Positions 34,292 through 42,757 of a stretch of DNA of 64,000 nucleotides are shown here, one piece after another. The translations under genes were made by a program, and so were the position numbers. Within the stretch, counting starts at the first letter, position 1; every line of letters begins with the position of its first letter. Origin of the DNA: CAYLMG01 sp964493425 (GTDB taxonomy: Bacteria > Planctomycetota > Phycisphaerae > Sedimentisphaerales > Anaerobacaceae); contig CAZBMW010000012.1 in NCBI GenBank assembly GCA_964493425.1, positions 1 through 64,000 of the forward strand, read 5' to 3'. The notes below the pieces were generated by a model. It saw only the letters and a program-made list of their open reading frames with translations, made no database searches and was not told the origin of the DNA.

Positions 34292-35299
34292 ATGTCTAAT
34301 GAAAATAATTTAAAAGAAATCGAAGAGAAAATTAAAAATTTATCTTCAACGATGACCGAATTAAATCAAGATAAGAAGGAGATAGTATCTTATATCGAGA
34401 CAAAAACAAAAGGAGGAATAAAAAAGTGGTTCCGGAAGTATATAGGTGGCGGAATTTTATCTCTTATTATTATGGGTATAACTATTTATTTTTCTGTCAT
34501 AGCGAAATCAACGAAATACATAACGAATTCAATAACAGATAAGTTTGCGGAACCAAAAATAGAAGAAACTTTAAAAGAAGTTGCCAAAAATCAAGCAAAT
34601 ATAATTTTGGAAAACAGTCTAAATCCAACTATTCAAGAAGCTCTATTATCTGTTGACCAAAAAATTGGACTTTTTGATATAGACCTTCAAGAATTTAAAA
34701 AACAATATGATCAGGAACTAAAAATGTTGGCTCAGGAAGTGGAATATATTAAAAATAGGAATGAAGTTTTGAAATTAAGCGATAGAGCTTCCGCGAGTGG
34801 TGATGCAGAAGCATTTGAAAAATTAGGAAATATAAGTAATTCTTCAAAAGATGAAAATATAAGGATGCTTGCTCTTTCAGAAATATTTCGAATAAAAAGT
34901 CAAATTGCCACAATGACAAGAATAAAGGGAATAGAAGTCAGGTACATTGATCCCAAAACGGGCAAAGAGTTCATAGAAGAAGAAATACCAACAGAAGCGC
35001 TTATTAAAGAATTAAAAGAAGCCCCTTTTTGGAAACATCGTGCGAGAATAGCAGAACTATTGAAAACAAGAAAAGAAAAACAGGTTCCGGAAGCTTTACT
35101 TGAAGCTTTAAGAACTGACAAAAATTTAGAGGTTAGAAAAAAGGCATTAGATAGTTTCGAAAGCATCACTGGTTTTAGAAGTCCAGATGTGATTAAATAT
35201 AAACCTGCTAGCGAATGGTGGAAAGATAATAAAAAGGATATCGAACCAAAATTACAAGATTTACAAACAATGGAAGAAGTGATAGAAGAAAATTCTTAA
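34292..35299 (+). CDS. Membrane-anchored coiled-coil protein with HEAT-like C-terminus, unknown function
   Basis: 335 residues from ATG 34292, which has AAGGGA 7 bases upstream; a frame ATG ten codons earlier has none. An N-terminal coiled coil (about 5-35) is followed by one membrane helix (GGGILSLIIMGITIYFSVIA), a long helical region, and C-terminal HEAT-like repeats (NIRMLALSEIFRI, VPEALLEALRT, EVRKKALDSFESI). The gene is clearly richer in A and T than the housekeeping genes, with many AAA and AAT codons, which points to transfer. It lies between structured repeats 2 and 3. I do not recognise a family. Confidence 0.75.
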   Translation: MSNENNLKEIEEKIKNLSSTMTELNQDKKEIVSYIETKTKGGIKKWFRKYIGGGILSLIIMGITIYFSVIAKSTKYITNSITDKFAEPKIEETLKEVAKNQANIILENSLNPTIQEALLSVDQKIGLFDIDLQEFKKQYDQELKMLAQEVEYIKNRNEVLKLSDRASASGDAEAFEKLGNISNSSKDENIRMLALSEIFRIKSQIATMTRIKGIEVRYIDPKTGKEFIEEEIPTEALIKELKEAPFWKHRARIAELLKTRKEKQVPEALLEALRTDKNLEVRKKALDSFESITGFRSPDVIKYKPASEWWKDNKKDIEPKLQDLQTMEEVIEENS

Positions 35300-35452
35300 A
35301 GTTAAAAAGAAAGAAAATAAATATTGAAAGGTTCGTGCATTTTCGTGTGTTTATGTTGTTGAAAATAAACAGGAAACCTGCGATGGAACGGGAGGGGACG
35401 GAGGACTGATTCTCGATGCTGGATACTCGATACTCGTAACAACAAAAAATGT

Positions 35453-35521
35453 GAGTTTCTGCCGGAGGCCGCGATGAGCGTCCTACAGTGTGTAAAAAAG
35501 GATGCGAACCGCAGGCAGAAA
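35453..35521. repeat. Structured inverted-end repeat, copy 3
   Basis: Same ends as copies 1 and 2: TGCCGGAGGCCGCGATGAGC on the left, GCGAACCGCAGGCAGAAA on the right, but with a shorter middle (69 bases in all). Outside the TTTCTGCC/GGCAGAAA stem, AATG (35448-35451) pairs with CATT (35525-35528), a different pairing from copy 1 at the same place. Confidence 0.85.
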
Positions 35522-35595
35522 CAGCATTACTTTTCTTAAATTAGGTAAACATCCCTAATTTTTCCAAATTTATTTTTGTAACTGGTTGCAAACTG

Positions 35596-36243
35596 TTATG
35601 ATTTTTTATAATTTGCTTTAATATCTTTCACCGGCCAATATCTCTTTTGAAGTTCCTTATGAACCTTACAAATACTCCATGCTCGGATTTTTTCAGATGT
35701 CAACTTCTTACCTTCTTTATGAATGCTACCTGTAATTGTTCCAATATGAAACGAACCTTTTGTGAAAGTAAGTTGAGGCAAAATACTGACTAGTCTCTCA
35801 GCATCATTATTTTGCTTGTTCTTTGTTGACCATGCGAGATGGGCTGCCACCTTGTCACGAAAAGCCTGCACTTCAGGAATTACTTTAATTAAATAGTCTT
35901 GAGGTTTAGGACGACTTGGGTCCTGTCGATACGCGATTGCGCCAACAGTTCGGACATAGTTGCATGCTGATATAGCGTACCAGTGAAAAGAACAAGTTAA
36001 TAATGCTTTTGGAATCCCTTGAAAATCTGGCAAATTACCAATGCCAACAAACCGTGTATTCCTATTGAGACTTCTTTGCTGTTTTACAACATTGTCACAA
36101 TGAAAAGCTTGTTTAAATAAATAGTTCATCCCTTCCCTGAGGCAAATAAGAGCCCAGTATTCATTTACTGGGCGAACAAATACAAGTCCAGGAACAATAA
36201 TATCTTCAATGTAATCAAGTATTGTATGCTCAGTATTATTCAT
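35596..36243 (-). CDS. Hypothetical protein with HEPN-like RX5H motif, accessory region
   Basis: 215 residues, soluble, mostly helical in its first 150 residues. R129-DKVAA-H135 fits the RX4-6H catalytic motif of HEPN ribonucleases, preceded by a long helix (FHWYAISACNYVRTVGAIA) that could be the other bundle helix. This is motif-level evidence only. The gene starts 57 bases after the AbiGi-like gene on the same strand and could be its partner. It sits in an AT-rich accessory stretch. If not HEPN, function unknown. Confidence 0.6.
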   Translation of the reverse strand: MNNTEHTILDYIEDIIVPGLVFVRPVNEYWALICLREGMNYLFKQAFHCDNVVKQQRSLNRNTRFVGIGNLPDFQGIPKALLTCSFHWYAISACNYVRTVGAIAYRQDPSRPKPQDYLIKVIPEVQAFRDKVAAHLAWSTKNKQNNDAERLVSILPQLTFTKGSFHIGTITGSIHKEGKKLTSEKIRAWSICKVHKELQKRYWPVKDIKANYKKS

Positions 36244-36299
36244 AATTAAAGAGTTAGTATTTCGGCAATACTTTATGAATTTGTTAAGTATTCTGATTC

Positions 36300-36986
36300 T
36301 TACAATGTTTCAACAATTTCGGCAGAAATGATCGATATATTTGTGAACTCACTAATTTTTATTGCTTTAAATTCACTTATATATTTTTGTGGTAACATTA
36401 CAGCTATCACATCTGTTTCGCTGAATTTCCATTCATATGCAGAACGCCATTCGCGTTCATAATAAAAATTGTTTCTTTGCTCTTCATCTATAACTGTATC
36501 TAAATGAACAGTACTTAATAAATCTCCTGGTTTTACGTACGTTCCTAATATCCTTAAAAATTCATCAAGTGCTTCAGTTAATCTTTCATGGGGAGAAATT
36601 AATTTTTCAAGTTCATCGAGCAATTTTTCAACATGTTTTAATAGATGGTGATCCTTATGCATATAAAGAACTGGATTGAAGAAACCCTTTAATATGGCAT
36701 TTTCCTTTTTAAATGCGATTCCAAAACACCCATATCTTGCTGTATGTATCTTTAAATCTTTAAAAGGAATGTCACACATGCAAGAGCATGGATACCCCCA
36801 ACGTTCATTTCTGCTCGGCATTATAATAGGAACAGGCTCTATAGATACTTTTAATAGTTTATCTTTTAAAATTGATACTAACTTTTGATAAGCATCTTCT
36901 TCGTTTTTGTTATAACCAGTAAAGTGCCATAATGCTTTCGTGCTAAATCTTTGTAAATAATCTTCTAAATAAACGTTTTTATTCAT
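36300..36986 (-). CDS. AbiGi-like abortive-infection protein (candidate antitoxin family)
   Basis: 228 residues. ALWHFTGY near the N-terminus, CSCMCDIPFKDLKIHTARYGCFGIAFKKE in the middle, a PVLYM segment and YEREWRSAYEWKF near the C-terminus together match my memory of the AbiGi family, named for phage abortive-infection antitoxins. The pattern (a cysteine-aspartate-isoleucine-proline block, histidine, YG.FGI.F.K, then E-EWR) resembles ADP-ribosyl-transferase-fold relatives, so an enzymatic role is possible. It has no signal peptide and is AT-rich. It precedes the RX5H protein, which could act with it. Confidence 0.6.
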   Translation of the reverse strand: MNKNVYLEDYLQRFSTKALWHFTGYNKNEEDAYQKLVSILKDKLLKVSIEPVPIIMPSRNERWGYPCSCMCDIPFKDLKIHTARYGCFGIAFKKENAILKGFFNPVLYMHKDHHLLKHVEKLLDELEKLISPHERLTEALDEFLRILGTYVKPGDLLSTVHLDTVIDEEQRNNFYYEREWRSAYEWKFSETDVIAVMLPQKYISEFKAIKISEFTNISIISAEIVETL

Positions 36987-37197
36987 AATTTTTGTATATC
37001 CAATTACAGTTCACATAATTTCTGTATAAAACGTCGAACCGTTTCATATCTCGGATATTGTTTCAAGTCCCAAATGCATCACGCATTTAAGGACAGAAAA
37101 TAACACAAAGGAAAGAAAAAAGCAAAGAGAATATGAACAATCTGCGATTAAACTTTCTTAATGTCTTTGTGTCTTTGTGACCGTAACTGCTATTTTG

Positions 37198-38178
37198 TTA
37201 GGCTATTTTATAAAGCAGCACTCTGTAGGTCTTGAATTTTTTGAAGTTTTCAGCGTTTCTTTTACCGCTGAAATACTTGTTTTCGATTCTTTTGAGTTTC
37301 TTTTTATATTTCCATTTCAGCAGTTTGGAAATAATGGGGTGCCTGTTTTCAAAAAACTGCTCGAGCAGGGTCAATACCGGCTGGACAACATCTTTGCAGA
37401 TTTGGTTTTCGATATCTATAGTAGGTGCCGTCTGTTCGGTGATGTCCAGATTCTTAATTTCTTCCAATGGATATCTCGATATGATTTCATAAAATGTATT
37501 AAGCGGGTGTCCGCCGGATACGAGGCGTTGGCCGTTGCTGTTAGGGATGGTCTTAAAGATATCGCATATCAGGAGGAATCCACCTTCATTCAGCAGGCTC
37601 AATGTTTTTTCAATTGCCTCTTCCGGCCTGATATATTGAAAGCTTTCACTGAACAGGATAAGGTCGTATCGTTTGACCGTTGCGAGCTTTTCATAGGTGC
37701 ATTCGAATATTGTGCTCTGGTTACCGAGCAGGCTGCGACTCTTTTCAGCGAGAAACGGGCTCGGAGAGACACCATCGGCTATATAGCCGGCATCGATAAG
37801 CCTCTGGACGGTATAGCCCAGACCGCAGCCGACGTCGAGGATTGTTTTTACACCCTCCGGTATCTGCGAGAGCAGAAAATTAGTATAATTCTGCTGAGCG
37901 GTGCGCAGGTTAGCGATTTCGACCTTAAGGTCTTTCAGCCAGTAACCGTAGTGCAGGTGTTCGGTGTTCAAAAAGTGCTTTCCGCAAATCGCACCGATTT
38001 CAACGCCTATTTCGCGGGAGATTTCTTTTTTCTTCTTCATCGTATGTGCCTGGTTTTTAATAAAGATTTCTTCGTTTTCTCTGGCCACCGGGCCGATGAC
38101 TTCGAATTTCAACTTTTTTGGGCGGAGCCGCTCGACCATTGGCGATTGATTATACCGGTAAGACCTTTTAGTAATCAT
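37198..38178 (-). CDS. Class I SAM-dependent methyltransferase
   Basis: 326 residues. SAM-binding motif I is TILDVGCGLGYTVQRL (about 113-128). An acidic strand follows (ADGVSPS) and motif III-like YDLILFSESFQYI. The segment before it, HLHYGYWLKD (about 74-83), resembles small-molecule and lipid methyltransferases. A long C-terminal helix region is basic. The substrate is unknown. The gene is not in a clear operon; 210 bases separate it from the AbiGi-like gene. The open plus-strand frame over the same bases is a shadow. Confidence 0.85.
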   Translation of the reverse strand: MITKRSYRYNQSPMVERLRPKKLKFEVIGPVARENEEIFIKNQAHTMKKKKEISREIGVEIGAICGKHFLNTEHLHYGYWLKDLKVEIANLRTAQQNYTNFLLSQIPEGVKTILDVGCGLGYTVQRLIDAGYIADGVSPSPFLAEKSRSLLGNQSTIFECTYEKLATVKRYDLILFSESFQYIRPEEAIEKTLSLLNEGGFLLICDIFKTIPNSNGQRLVSGGHPLNTFYEIISRYPLEEIKNLDITEQTAPTIDIENQICKDVVQPVLTLLEQFFENRHPIISKLLKWKYKKKLKRIENKYFSGKRNAENFKKFKTYRVLLYKIA

Positions 38179-38401
38179 AACATACCCTTTCCAATATTGG
38201 TATCGGCAAAACCGCAGCGATAAATTGAGCCTGATTGCGGGCGTAATAATTCAGCACGGAATGAGCGGCTGTGATGACTGATTGATTGTGTAAAATCCTT
38301 ATAATTTTATTGATTTGCCGCTTTCTCTCTGCTATCCTGAAATATTTGAAATTTTGGCAGATGAAAGATTACTTCATAATAATATATGAAGGAGCACAAT
38401 T

Positions 38402-39931
38402 ATGAGGAAAAATACTCACTGCTTTGCCGTCTCTGTGAGCCGATTGATACTTGTATTTTTAGTATTGGCTGCGTTTTCGATACCGGCATTTTCGCAGTAT
38501 CTCGAGAGCTTCGAAGAGCGTATGACGGAATTTACGCTTGATAACGGCTTGAAGTTCCTTGTTCTCGAGCGGCACGAGGCGCCTGTTGTTTCGTTTCATA
38601 CGTACGCCGATGTAGGCTCGTCCGATGAGGTCAAGGGTATCACGGGACTGGCACATTTATTCGAGCATACGGCTTTTAAGGGCACTGAGACTGTCGGCTC
38701 AAAGGATTACCAGGCAGAAGCGAAAGCCATTGACAAAGTTGACCGGCTGTTCGAGGAAATCAAGGCTGAGTACAGAAAAGGTGGAGATTCCGACCCGAAC
38801 GCGCTGCTTGTACTTGAAAATGAATTTCATCAGGCTCAGCAGGAGGCAGGAGAATTGATTGTTCACGACGAATTCGAGGAAATAATGACCAGAGAAGGCG
38901 CTTCAGGGCTTAATGCCTACACAGGCTGTGATGCAACAAGATATATATCGAGCCTTCCCTCGAACAAAATCGAGCTCTGGATGTCTATGGAATCGGACAG
39001 GTTCGCCAATCCCGTTCTTCGCGAATTCTTCAGGGAGAGAAACGTCGTTATGGAAGAAAGACGTCTGAGAACGGAAAGCAATCCTCAGGGACGGCTGTTT
39101 GAGGAGTTTTTCGCTACTGCTTTCAAGGCACATCCTTACGGCGAACCCGTTGTCGGCCATATGAGTGACATTCAGACGATAACGCGTCCCGAAGCCGAGA
39201 AATTCTTCCGGCAATATTATTCGCCGAGCAATCTGACCATTGCAATAGTCGGTGACGTTGAACCCGGGAGGGTTAAAAAGTTAGCACGAAAATATTTCGG
39301 TGCTATCGACGGCGGGACGAAACCCGACCCTGTAGAGACGGTCGAGCCGCCTCAGCTCGGTGAGAGGCGAGTTGTACTGTACGATGTTGCTCAGCCGATA
39401 CTGCTGATTGGTTACCATAAGCCTGCATTTAACCATCCTGAAAATGCAGCTTTCGACGTACTGACGGATATCGTTGCTGCAGGCAGAACGGCGAGGCTCT
39501 ATAAGGCCCTTGTAAAGGAACAAAGAATTGCCGTTGCTGCCGGCGCTTTTCACGGTTCGCCGGGAAATAAGTATCCGAATCTGTGTATATTTTATGCGGT
39601 CGCGGCGAAGGACCACACAAATGCCGAATGTGAGCAGGCTATTTATGAACAAATCGAGAAGCTGAAAACCGAAGCTGTGACGCCGGAAGAACTTAAAAAG
39701 GCGAAGACGCGGTCGCGAGCCTCCCTGATTCGCTCGCTGGCTTCAAATTCGGGGCTCGCTGCACAGCTTGCGTTTTATCAGGTCGTAACCGGAGACTGGA
39801 GAAACCTTTTCAAAGAGCTCGAGGCTATAGATAACGTTACCGCCGGGGACATCCGGCGGATAGCCAATAAGTACTTTACCGTCGAGAACAAAACCGTCGG
39901 TATGATTGAAACTAAACTTGCTGAAAATTGA
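38402..39931 (+). CDS. Secreted M16-family zinc metalloprotease (catalytic subunit)
   Basis: 509 residues. A signal peptide (about 1-31, ending AFS) leads to the inverted zinc motif HLFEH (H85, E88, H89). The third zinc ligand is a glutamate in the NVVMEERRL region near 220. The second half (C-terminal M16 domain) is present. It acts outside the cytoplasm on peptides; substrate unknown. GGAG precedes the ATG (GAAGGAGCACAATTATG). It is followed 16 bases later by a non-catalytic M16 homologue, the usual two-subunit arrangement. Confidence 0.9.
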   Translation: MRKNTHCFAVSVSRLILVFLVLAAFSIPAFSQYLESFEERMTEFTLDNGLKFLVLERHEAPVVSFHTYADVGSSDEVKGITGLAHLFEHTAFKGTETVGSKDYQAEAKAIDKVDRLFEEIKAEYRKGGDSDPNALLVLENEFHQAQQEAGELIVHDEFEEIMTREGASGLNAYTGCDATRYISSLPSNKIELWMSMESDRFANPVLREFFRERNVVMEERRLRTESNPQGRLFEEFFATAFKAHPYGEPVVGHMSDIQTITRPEAEKFFRQYYSPSNLTIAIVGDVEPGRVKKLARKYFGAIDGGTKPDPVETVEPPQLGERRVVLYDVAQPILLIGYHKPAFNHPENAAFDVLTDIVAAGRTARLYKALVKEQRIAVAAGAFHGSPGNKYPNLCIFYAVAAKDHTNAECEQAIYEQIEKLKTEAVTPEELKKAKTRSRASLIRSLASNSGLAAQLAFYQVVTGDWRNLFKELEAIDNVTAGDIRRIANKYFTVENKTVGMIETKLAEN

Positions 39932-39947
39932 TTTTCAGGAGTAAAAA

Positions 39948-41423
39948 ATGAAAGCTAAAAAATTATTCGCAATAAAGGCCGTTACCATAGCGCTGCTTTG
40001 TCTGGTGAGCGCCGCCGGCTGTCTTGAAGAAGTAAAACTGCCTGAGCTGGCAAAATCCAAACAGGCCCGAAACTATAAAAGAATAAAATATCCGAAGCTC
40101 GGTGACATTGTAATACCGGATGTCAACAAGGTTACTCTCGATAACGGCATCAAGCTGTTTCTGCTTGAGGACCACGAGCTGCCTATTATTAACGTTTCAG
40201 CTATGATACGTACGGGCTCAATTTTCGAGCCGGCTGATAAAATAGGCCTGGCGTCAATCTGCGGAGAGGTAATGAGAACAGGCGGAACGAAAACGAGGAC
40301 AGGTGACCAGATAGATGAAGAGCTTGAGAGCATCGCAGCTACTGTCGAGACCTCGATAGATATAGACTCCGGCTCAGCTTATATGTCCGTATTAAAAGAT
40401 GACGTTGATGCGGGTCTGGAAATCCTCGCTGATGTTTTGCGAAATCCGGTATTTGCGGAAGATAAAATCGAGCTTGCAAAAATCAGGCATCGCTCAATGA
40501 TAGCCCGTCGCAACGACCAGCCCACCTCCATAGCCAGCAGGGAATATCAAAAGCTCATTTACGGTGCGGACAGCGTTTACGCGCGGCAAACGGAATACGC
40601 GACAATCGATAATATCAGCCGTGATGATTTGGTTGATTTCCACAAGAAATTTTTCTATCCGAATAATGTCAGATTGGCCGTCTGCGGCGATTTCGATACG
40701 GAGGAGATGGTTGAGAAAATCGAAAAGGCCTTCGTCGGCTGGCAGCAAAAGGTGATAATTCTTCCGGCTGTCGGCGATTTTAAGTACGAATACAAGTCAA
40801 CGGTAAACCTCGTTCGCAAAGACGATATCAATCAATCGAATATTTTTTTGGGCCATATCGGCGGCCTGATGAGCGACCGTGATTATTTCGCGCTTGTTTT
40901 GATGAATCGTATCCTAGGCCAGGGTTTTACAAGCAGACTTTTCAGGAACGTGCGCTCGCGAATGGGGCTTGCATATTCGGTTTTCGGCGTTTACTCAGCT
41001 AACTATAATTACCCCGGCGTTTTCTATGTCGGCAGCCAGACAAAATCCGAAGCGACTGTCAAGGCAATCGAGGCTATGGAACAGGAGATAAAAAAGATAA
41101 CCGAAGAGGAGGTTACCGACGAGGAACTTGAAATCGCCAGGGAGAGCTTTCTTAACTCGTTTGTGTTCAATTTTGACACTAAAGGCGAAATCATAAGACG
41201 CCTTCTCGTTTATGACTACTATGATTATCCTGAGGATTTCCTGATGAAAATGAAGGAAAAAATCGAAGAGGTTAACAGGCAGGATATTCTGAAGGTGGCA
41301 CAAAAACATTTAAGACCGGACAGCGTTCAGGTTCTTGTTGTCGGCAGACCAGATGATTTCGATGAGCCGCTGTCGGCTTTGGGTACGGTAAAGGAAATCG
41401 ATATAACCATCCCTCAGCCTTGA
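39948..41423 (+). CDS. M16-family homologue lacking the zinc motif, lipoprotein (non-catalytic partner)
   Basis: 491 residues. A lipobox (SAAGC, about 22-26) makes it a lipoprotein. Where the catalytic partner has HLFEH this protein has SICGE, so zinc binding is lost. The C-terminal half keeps the arginine/tyrosine pair region (SRMGLAYSVFGVYS) that in paired M16 systems helps bind substrate. It is 16 bases behind the catalytic gene and probably forms a heterodimer with it at the outer membrane, as in PqqL/MPP-type pairs. Confidence 0.9.
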   Translation: MKAKKLFAIKAVTIALLCLVSAAGCLEEVKLPELAKSKQARNYKRIKYPKLGDIVIPDVNKVTLDNGIKLFLLEDHELPIINVSAMIRTGSIFEPADKIGLASICGEVMRTGGTKTRTGDQIDEELESIAATVETSIDIDSGSAYMSVLKDDVDAGLEILADVLRNPVFAEDKIELAKIRHRSMIARRNDQPTSIASREYQKLIYGADSVYARQTEYATIDNISRDDLVDFHKKFFYPNNVRLAVCGDFDTEEMVEKIEKAFVGWQQKVIILPAVGDFKYEYKSTVNLVRKDDINQSNIFLGHIGGLMSDRDYFALVLMNRILGQGFTSRLFRNVRSRMGLAYSVFGVYSANYNYPGVFYVGSQTKSEATVKAIEAMEQEIKKITEEEVTDEELEIARESFLNSFVFNFDTKGEIIRRLLVYDYYDYPEDFLMKMKEKIEEVNRQDILKVAQKHLRPDSVQVLVVGRPDDFDEPLSALGTVKEIDITIPQP

Positions 41424-41590
41424 AAACAATGGGTTCTGTAAAAATCCTGATTTGGTTTATTACTTCTTTGATGAAAAAGACAGGCCAAGGAAACTATGAA
41501 GGAAAGAGATGTCAATAAGAATTGGTTTTGAGAATATCTTCAGCCCTACAAGTCACACGGCTTTAATATCCGTGCGTCGGCGGTTCAACT

Positions 41591-42661
41591 TCAAAATTTG
41601 ATGTTTAATCCCCAATGATTGGCTAACTTTTCTGCTTCTTTTTTGGTTATTTGTATCACCGCACCATGTTTGGGTGAAGAGAAATTTGTGGTTTTCATTA
41701 CTCCCTCATTAAAGTGACCAATATCTTTAAAGGTGATAAAATCAGTGGTTTCGCAAAACCCAAAATTGTGAGGCCGGATGCTAAAAATGTCATACATCAG
41801 CACCCATTTTTCTTCGCCAATACGCTTCCAAACATTTGGGGCTTCACAAGCGCCTGGCTCAAAGTCAACCCATTTAGGATTGTAAACATACCCTTTGTTT
41901 ATATTGTTTGAAAATGCCATCTTAATGCCGCCGGGCCTTTCCTGTGCAACGTACATCAAACAGTAACGCCCGTCAGGCAGATGCGTTATATCAGCATCTA
42001 AAACCTGGATTTCGGGATTTGGATACTCAAAGAGGATGCGGGGTAATGAGATAAGCTTGGTAAAATCGTCATCGGTATAGGCGTAGTAAAGTTTTGTGCG
42101 CCCATGGTCTAGCCGCATGGTAAAATATATCATCATCTTGGCCGCCTCGGGATCAAATATGGTTTGGGGAGCCCATGCACATCCAATATCCTTTAATTCG
42201 TCAAAAGACTCGTCAATGAGCACATTACTTTGTGTCCAGTTGATAAGGTCAAATGATTTCATCAGAACAAAACCACGATTATTGCCCCAATCATACTTCT
42301 GTTCATTCCTTTCCCATCTGGTAGTACGGTAACCCATTCGCTGCCCGAAAATGTGAAGGTCTGTCATTGCAACATAAAAAGCTCCATCCGGTCCGCGTGC
42401 GATGTGAGGATCACGAATTCCTTTTTGACTTGCAACCGTATCGCCACCAATAACATGGTTGCCTTTGTTTACGTCTGTAAATGTATAACCATCCGGGCTT
42501 AATGCAAAATGAAGACTATGAGTGTTGTCTTTAAAATAAACCAGCAAGTAAGCTGACATACCTTCTTCATTTGCTATTGGATAGCCGCTTTTTTCATTAT
42601 GTAAGCATCCTGAAAATAACGAAACAAATAAAATCAATGCTAATTTAATTTTCTTCTGCAT
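41591..42661 (-). CDS. GH43-like glycoside hydrolase lipoprotein
   Basis: 356 residues. A lipobox (LFSGC, Cys19) indicates membrane anchoring. A five-bladed propeller is suggested by repeated blade motifs: RDPHIARGPDGAFYVAMTD, CAWAPQTIFDPEAAKMMIYF, DADITHLPDGRYCLMYVAQ and EAPNVWK. The aspartates in RDPH and DADIT and the glutamate in ACEAPNV fit the GH43 acid triad. Such enzymes cut arabinose- or xylose-containing polysaccharides; the substrate cannot be read. It stands alone on the minus strand beside a BspA-like surface protein. Confidence 0.8.
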   Translation of the reverse strand: MQKKIKLALILFVSLFSGCLHNEKSGYPIANEEGMSAYLLVYFKDNTHSLHFALSPDGYTFTDVNKGNHVIGGDTVASQKGIRDPHIARGPDGAFYVAMTDLHIFGQRMGYRTTRWERNEQKYDWGNNRGFVLMKSFDLINWTQSNVLIDESFDELKDIGCAWAPQTIFDPEAAKMMIYFTMRLDHGRTKLYYAYTDDDFTKLISLPRILFEYPNPEIQVLDADITHLPDGRYCLMYVAQERPGGIKMAFSNNINKGYVYNPKWVDFEPGACEAPNVWKRIGEEKWVLMYDIFSIRPHNFGFCETTDFITFKDIGHFNEGVMKTTNFSSPKHGAVIQITKKEAEKLANHWGLNIKF

Positions 42662-42757
42662 GTTTGAGACCTCTGAAAAACCTCATAACAATTATTGATA
42701 TCTAACGATATTACTATACCGCAGCTGTTGCGATGTCGCAAGCTATGGCGTTTTTCA

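Noticed and set aside
33015..35528. Integron attC sites or CRISPR repeats as explanation for the three structured repeats
   Set aside because: No GTTRRRY core, no integrase; repeats are 1.0-1.4 kb apart with genes between and too few for CRISPR, no cas genes.
37177..38223. 348-codon plus-strand frame
   Set aside because: It lies fully opposite the methyltransferase, which has a clear SAM motif; the plus product has no recognisable features and is a composition shadow.
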